DNA of 64,000 bases from JABIAG01 sp964561995 (GTDB lineage Archaea > Nanobdellota > Nanobdellia > Woesearchaeales > JABIAG01), in the NCBI GenBank assembly GCA_964561995.1, contig CAZLQZ010000003.1, positions 1 through 64,000 of the forward strand. The letters are read 5' to 3'. The notes beneath the pieces are model-generated. The model saw only the letters and a program-made list of their open reading frames with translations, was not told the origin of the DNA and made no database searches. A program made the translations under genes and the position numbers. This document shows positions 60,501-64,000 of this stretch, in pieces (the stretch's first letter is position 1; the number at the start of each line of letters is the position of its first letter).

Positions 60501-61438
60501 AATGAAACAGGTTGGGTATCTACTGCATCTAAATAATGATATATTTCATAATCAAAAAGTAAAGCAGAATTATTTCTTAATAAATTAGACATCAATCCTA
60601 AAGATTTTTCATTAATATTTACATAGTCTAAATTTGACTTTTTTGCAAAAATAATATTTGTTCTATTTTTACTTGAATTCCAAAATGGCGAAGAAGGAAT
60701 ACAAGAAGTTGGTGATAAGAAAAAAACATTTGGATTGCCCTTAGGTTCATTATTAATCAAAGTTTGAATTTTTACACGTTCCATTTTCCAGATCATAGGA
60801 TGATCAGATGAATCCCAAGTTCCAGAATATGTTAAATCATTAGCATAATTATCTTCATTTAAACCAAAATCATAAATTCTAAAAGTATCATTATAATATC
60901 TTGTTGTTAATCTTACTTGAACGTGATCTTGTTCTTTCATTAAGTTCGATTCAATTTTAAACAAATCGTTAATTTTACCTGAAAAAGGTGTTGGAGTTAT
61001 TGAAAGTACACCATCGGTGTCTACAAACATATAGCCCCCTTGATCAGCAGGCCAAGGTGGTGCAACTAAACATTCCCGGTATTGTTGACATTCTCTACCT
61101 TGAATAAAATCATTTCCTTCACGGTCACAATAGTTCTTAGCATAATTAGTATAACAATACCCTTCATCATCAATACAGCATCCAATATTGCATTCATCTA
61201 AATCAAAACAAGACTCTTGATCATGAAAAAAATTGCTTGGACAATCTGTAAAAGAAGTTTCTGTACATGTTAAATCACAACAACCATGATTTGGTAAAAC
61301 AACATTTCCAGTAATTTGTTGTTTAGGTTTTAATGTAAATGAAAAAGAAACTAGTATTATTGCGAGTATTGTTAAAGATATAATTATCTTATTTGTTCTA
61401 TTAATTCCCTTTCCGTTTTTCTTTTTATTCTTAGTCAT
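57587..61438 (-). CDS. Large surface protein with DNDGD calcium-type repeats, 1283 residues
   Basis: A basic start and membrane helix (IIISLTILAIILVSFSFTL) precede a Cys-rich module (NHGCCDLTC, DCPSNFFHDQESC, DECNIGCCIDDEGYC) related to the N-terminus of the giant protein. Then come Ig/fibronectin-like domains (VEIISPFNGEKIN, IRIYDFGLN) and near residues 1045-1175 four Asp-rich repeats of the form CQDGIDNDGDG...DPGC with DD.E endings. The C-terminus is a beta-rich domain. The start at 61438 overlaps the upstream stop by ATGA. Probably a cell-envelope adhesin or scaffold in the second surface operon. Confidence 0.78.
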   Translation of the reverse strand: MTKNKKKNGKGINRTNKIIISLTILAIILVSFSFTLKPKQQITGNVVLPNHGCCDLTCTETSFTDCPSNFFHDQESCFDLDECNIGCCIDDEGYCYTNYAKNYCDREGNDFIQGRECQQYRECLVAPPWPADQGGYMFVDTDGVLSITPTPFSGKINDLFKIESNLMKEQDHVQVRLTTRYYNDTFRIYDFGLNEDNYANDLTYSGTWDSSDHPMIWKMERVKIQTLINNEPKGNPNVFFLSPTSCIPSSPFWNSSKNRTNIIFAKKSNLDYVNINEKSLGLMSNLLRNNSALLFDYEIYHYLDAVDTQPVSFYEGQCKFTMENNDLIIILDEDEDFCHQEGNIVTTSSTFVPKRETTIIDSSFTKNFCDYIETPVDRSKDYFQTRIKPIVEIISPFNGEKINTPNFDLVINASDNQSKILRYKVYLDEDSNNLAWGYMPANNTLTIPTPLEDGIHELYIKLEDLDGNLHHDSKTIEVNVSDFTITSTLEQEMISLPEFNFRIFVNHNDESNLTYVVYDGKQSIQIGNVETNSSKMIKVNLTKGTHDIKTVLYDSNSRKASTPTSEVEVFEVPQGITAPPQRLEIELNFTDIVGRENNTPDSIFYQAYITKIPFTKNLDECSLDNDRDIIDEVCLDQIIVNRNNIQLKLKYDQGGDSYVKNVNVKVKLAGNNYTKEKDFPTPAKDKSENGEIEVDLTFLSVPSLHALTGAFTSITGFATVTTPWGNVDTDTGEDRDGNDYDINEDGSVIGPDGYTYYSIDENMLHEPQKLCGGLLDLGVRFRPESCMDSFTTDIIGNAGSKTFEGGIYKYQYDYDIFSCNEDVFVDVYFRNRFVSGSGLIDSNVVNFTTTKDLVQIRYQTCPSDYGVEYQTKEGFNFCILPEFVPYFQITNECPINFVNKGDVDNKSLCVQRSVTTFIPKLGDVCESGYVSAGNYDGDSFMCIKDESSQQVEISQMSFTGQDILIEELHSTILSTGYRLTDNDIYESSLSFNEFCIYVSDESVDNQPLCFQFGQTKCSNQIDDDGDDLIDLDDPGCEDAWDDDEYPETSECQDGIDNDGDGSCDVNGCTIDGIDLPGDPGCSRNTDNNEAAATTQCQDGLDNDNDLLIDLDDPGCTNSQDDREDDGTSQCQDGIDNDNDNQCDYNGCNGLPPDQACFTDLSCYPTCANQTINTEIVEVPPCITSDETVIRIKNIGVTTSGDDFVYDINYDAYACRLNLYFEIYLINQTDRLNIIEGDDGILLSGQNTIDSKTIALPTNYSEICISTTDTTFGDSGTVCQQIYN
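57990..58420 (-). repeat. CQDGxDNDxD tandem repeats
   Basis: Four tandem coding repeats of about 80-130 bases encode Cys-Gln-Asp-Gly-x-Asp-Asn-Asp with PGC endings and alternating long and short spacers. They are typical of calcium-stabilised stalks. Confidence 0.65.
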
Positions 61439-63258
61439 TTGTAATAAGCCGTACATGTTAAATCACATGAATAACATTTAAAATTTCCCGTTTCACACTC
61501 TTCAGCTACCGCTACGAGTTGTTGTGTCTCACCTGCATAAACTGTAAATTCCTTTGTTGAATCTGAAGGAATTTGTTCACCGTTTAATTCACCATATCCA
61601 GAATCCAGTTTACTACCTCCTTTACACACAACTTCAACTATTTGATCGCAAGTAGGAATAAAGTTAACGTAAGTATCTCCTCCATCATAATCCTGTGCTC
61701 CAAAGGCTGTTAATCCTACAGAAGCTACACCCATAATTATAGCAATACCGCCTATATAAGCTGCTGCCGTTGCAGCAACACCAACAAATCCGCCAGCCGC
61801 CGCTACAACAGTTCCTGAAAGAGTACCTAGAAGAGCAACATCTGCCATATTCACTAATACTGTATATAAAGCTCCCCCAAAACCAATAGTAGCAATAATT
61901 AAAATTATAACAATAATTATCAAAATAGGTAATAATGTATCCATTATGGCACTTATTGCACACAATAAACTTTTTTTAGGTTTACTTTTAGACTTTACAG
62001 AAACTTCTTTACAAGGTTGTCTATTACAATCTATTGGTGAATATTCAGAAAATCCAGTGATATCAGCAAAAACAAAACTATTATTGTAATCGACATCTGT
62101 AATTAAAGGACGCCATTCGTAATCTGATAAAGGTCCACGATATAATATTCCCATAGGTCCTAAATTAGGAATCTTATCATCATCCCAATAAATTGCTAAA
62201 CGTTGTGGAAAAACATTGCCCGTTGAATCTGTAAACTTGGTACCATCTGGACCAAATTGATAAATTGGATAATTCAAATACCAAGTTATATTTTCTTTTA
62301 TTTTTGGACCAGGTTTAAGTCCACCTTTTATTGTATATTCCACATGAGATATAACTTCCCTTGTGGAATTTTTATCATATTCTTGCCATACTTCTAAAAA
62401 ATTACTATCAACATTTACTCCCCTTTGTAAAAATAATTGAGCCATTCTATCGGGACTGTAAACAACAAAAGTCATAAAAAAGTCTAAAGCTTCAGGAGAT
62501 ACATCGACAGTTCTTTTCAAATAACTTCTATTCAAATTAGTTGCAAAATTAAAAATATATTTATTATTTTGTTCAAGTTCTACATCATCAATAACAGTAA
62601 ATAACAAATTATTTTCATCATTTAAAGTATAATTAATTTTAAAATCCCTTGAATCTACTAGTTGGAAAGGTTGCCTATAATCAAAAGAAGGAATAAAATG
62701 TGCATTAACCATTTCTCTTGCTCTTTCATATACTCTTCTATATCTAACATTTAAAACATTTTCAAAACTATCAATTGTTTTTTGCTTATCTTGTTGAGTT
62801 ACTTTTAAGGGATAATTTAATTTTATTATTACTTCTTCGGCAGAATAATCTATTGTTGAATTAGCACTTCCAGTTTCAACATTATAACCTACAAAAGAAC
62901 TATAATCTACACAATTTTCAAAATTATTATTAAACCAAATTTGGAATTCATCAATTGATGAATTTAATATTGGCATAACATTAGCATATTGATAAATCCA
63001 ATATGAAGTGCCGTTAACTTCCAAAACACCAGGAACATCAATATAATTACCATTTTTACCCAACAAATCTAGCCCTTCTCTACCGACTTTACTGATACAA
63101 TTATCAATCATAAACTCAATTCCCCTTGCATCTACTTCTCCTTTGAAAACTACTTTGTCATCATTATTAACTAAAGCCACATAAAAAACTAATCCAGCTA
63201 CAACTAACAAAATCAATCCCATGATTATAAACAATGTTACTTGTGCTTTATTTTTCAT
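61435..63258 (-). CDS. Surface protein with KAQ start and Gly-rich helices, 607 residues
   Basis: It starts MKNKAQVTLFIIMGLILLVV, then a conserved-looking NCISKVGREGLDLLGKNGNY also seen in the protein at 40005. The central part has DITGFSEYSPIDC, resembling the ends of archaeal PGF-pre-PGF-type surface domains. Next come KSKPKKSLL and two or three very hydrophobic helices (LLPILIIIVIILIIATIGFG, LLGTLSGTVVAAAGGFVG) and a Cys-rich exported end (CYSCDLTCTAYYK). It overlaps the wHTH gene by 11 bases and the large surface protein gene by 4, forming one operon. Confidence 0.72.
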   Translation of the reverse strand: MKNKAQVTLFIIMGLILLVVAGLVFYVALVNNDDKVVFKGEVDARGIEFMIDNCISKVGREGLDLLGKNGNYIDVPGVLEVNGTSYWIYQYANVMPILNSSIDEFQIWFNNNFENCVDYSSFVGYNVETGSANSTIDYSAEEVIIKLNYPLKVTQQDKQKTIDSFENVLNVRYRRVYERAREMVNAHFIPSFDYRQPFQLVDSRDFKINYTLNDENNLLFTVIDDVELEQNNKYIFNFATNLNRSYLKRTVDVSPEALDFFMTFVVYSPDRMAQLFLQRGVNVDSNFLEVWQEYDKNSTREVISHVEYTIKGGLKPGPKIKENITWYLNYPIYQFGPDGTKFTDSTGNVFPQRLAIYWDDDKIPNLGPMGILYRGPLSDYEWRPLITDVDYNNSFVFADITGFSEYSPIDCNRQPCKEVSVKSKSKPKKSLLCAISAIMDTLLPILIIIVIILIIATIGFGGALYTVLVNMADVALLGTLSGTVVAAAGGFVGVAATAAAYIGGIAIIMGVASVGLTAFGAQDYDGGDTYVNFIPTCDQIVEVVCKGGSKLDSGYGELNGEQIPSDSTKEFTVYAGETQQLVAVAEECETGNFKCYSCDLTCTAYYK

Positions 63259-63508
63259 TTTTTATAGTTATTATATGTTTTACAAACAAATGATTTTTAT
63301 TCAATGAATAGAGATTAGTAGGTCCTATTTTTCTAACAAAAAGAATTTTATTTTTAACAAGTAATTTCAACCATTTTACGGCGGTGGCTTTAGCCAAACT
63401 TACTTTTTTAATTAACTCAACTTGAGAAAATTCTCCAGAATTATCTAGAAAAAACAATACAAGATCCATAACTTTTTTATTACCTAAAAGTTCAATTGAT
63501 TGAACCAA
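63248..63508 (-). CDS. Winged helix-turn-helix transcription regulator, 86 residues
   Basis: A small wHTH: VMDLVLFFLDN, then FSQVELIKKVSLAKATAVKW as the helix-turn-helix and LLVKNKILFVRKIGPTNLYS as the wing. It is like ArsR/MarR-type archaeal regulators. It starts with TTG at 63508, and an out-of-frame ATG a few bases upstream is excluded. Its operon continues into the surface proteins at 61435, 57587 and 56872. Two identical-arm inverted repeats (GTTCAA-N4-TTGAAC) lie at its promoter and at its first codons. Negative autoregulation of the surface operon is likely. Confidence 0.78.
   Translation of the reverse strand: MVQSIELLGNKKVMDLVLFFLDNSGEFSQVELIKKVSLAKATAVKWLKLLVKNKILFVRKIGPTNLYSLNKNHLFVKHIITIKNEK
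63490..63505. promoter_or_regulatory. Operator copy B at the first codons of the wHTH gene
   Basis: GTTCAA-TTGA-TTGAAC, perfect 6-base arms with a 4-base spacer, covering codons 2-7. The arms match copy A exactly. Confidence 0.6.
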
Positions 63509-63577
63509 CCATTACACCCATTTATTCCTTTAAGTTCATTTGAATAAAACAAAAACAATAAACAAACAAACCAATTA

Positions 63578-63593
63578 GTTCAAACAATTGAAC
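63578..63593. promoter_or_regulatory. Operator copy A next to the wHTH promoter
   Basis: GTTCAA-ACAA-TTGAAC lies between the TATA box (63599-63608) and the expected transcription start near 63574, the position where a bound protein would block initiation. Copy B is 88 bases downstream. Confidence 0.6.
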
Positions 63594-63598
63594 CAACA

Positions 63599-63608
63599 AT
63601 ATTTAAAT
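63599..63608 (-). promoter_or_regulatory. TATA box of the wHTH surface operon
   Basis: ATATTTAAAT followed immediately by operator copy A. The leader before the TTG start is about 65-70 bases. Confidence 0.5.
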
Positions 63609-63627
63609 GTTTCTATTTAAAATTTAT

Positions 63628-64000
63628 TTAAACCCAAATATGTAAAATTGGAGAAAGTAAAATCAAAAATAAAATTAACCTACCAACATTGGTTGTGATC
63701 AAAAAAGACAATCTAAATAACCAAACTAAAATATTTAAAACAAAAGAATTGATATTTTTGGGTTTAGTTACTAAATTAAAAGCATTGTACTTGTACCATT
63801 TAAAAGAAACTATTTTTCCCTCTTTTTTATAATCTTCATACATTTGTGTACCAGGAAATGGTGTTAAAACTGAAAATAAACTTAAGTTCAAATTTGCTTT
63901 GAAAGTGAAAACGAACAATTCCCATAATGACTTGTAAGTATCTTCATCAAAACCAAACATGAATGTACCTCGAATTTTTATCTTTCTTTTCTTGATTCGT
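63628..64000 (-). CDS. Radical SAM (B12-binding type) protein, C-terminal part
   Basis: Reading continues open to the right edge, giving about 124 residues of the C-terminus. KIKIRGTFMFGFDEDTYKSL matches the end of the radical SAM barrel in the Elp3/MiaB/NifB-like B12-binding group (usually RG.FIFGFD.D). SLFSVLTPFPGTQMYEDYKK, where TPFPGTPLYE is the common form, supports this. The end is hydrophobic (FVLNILVWLFRLSF, LILFLILLSPILHIWV), suggesting membrane association, as in some lipid- or hopanoid-type members. The iron-sulfur site lies outside the window, so the substrate is unknown. Confidence 0.75.
   Translation of the reverse strand, partial: RIKKRKIKIRGTFMFGFDEDTYKSLWELFVFTFKANLNLSLFSVLTPFPGTQMYEDYKKEGKIVSFKWYKYNAFNLVTKPKNINSFVLNILVWLFRLSFLITTNVGRLILFLILLSPILHIWV

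Overview
This is a strongly AT-rich archaeal window, most likely from a DPANN-type archaeon of the Woesearchaeota/Pacearchaeota kind. That placement is an inference. It rests on RadA and RadB together, an archaeal-type ribosomal protein uS2, a half-length RNase P subunit Rpp30, an RPA-type ssDNA-binding protein with a zinc site, an archaeal A24 prepilin peptidase, TATA boxes 22-32 bp ahead of many start codons (leaderless transcripts) and many small secreted Cys-rich proteins. I found no tRNA, rRNA, CRISPR array, insertion sequence or phage gene. Coding density is very high, and the longest stretch without a gene is about 250 bases (5593-5838).

Layout. (1) 1-9006 is a mostly housekeeping block: the N-terminus of a membrane protein, radB, a lipoprotein, rpsB with a structured leader, small unknown genes, a TRAM protein, radA, an NAD-sugar epimerase, a DUF457-type membrane hydrolase and RPA. 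(2) 9048-42918, all on the minus strand, is a large surface-protein region. It holds about twenty proteins with short K-K/R-G/A pilin-like N-termini, two of them very small genes of 49 and 30 residues, and a single gene of about 17 kb encoding a 5682-residue envelope protein. (3) 42957-55534 is the most unusual part: small HxsD-like proteins, a 981-residue fusion of two radical SAM modules to a U32 (UbiU-like) module, a UbiV-like partner, an HxsA/HxsB/HxsD-like peptide-modification cluster, and three secreted proteins sharing an EF-hand-like N-terminal module. (4) 55571-63508 holds the prepilin peptidase, the short Rpp30 and a second surface operon headed by a winged-helix regulator with two copies of an inverted-repeat operator. 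(5) The right edge cuts a radical SAM/B12-type protein.

How the genes may work together. The prepilin peptidase at 55571 is the obvious candidate to process the pilin-like proteins, which together with the giant proteins would form a cell-surface apparatus. The Hxs-like set would modify a small exported peptide ending in HANHSSY. The radical SAM-radical SAM-U32 fusion plus UbiV-like protein looks like an oxygen-independent hydroxylation or modification enzyme. An HxsD-like protein encoded divergently next to it suggests a peptide or protein substrate. This combination is the best candidate here for an undescribed system. Its chemistry and substrate are inferred, not shown.
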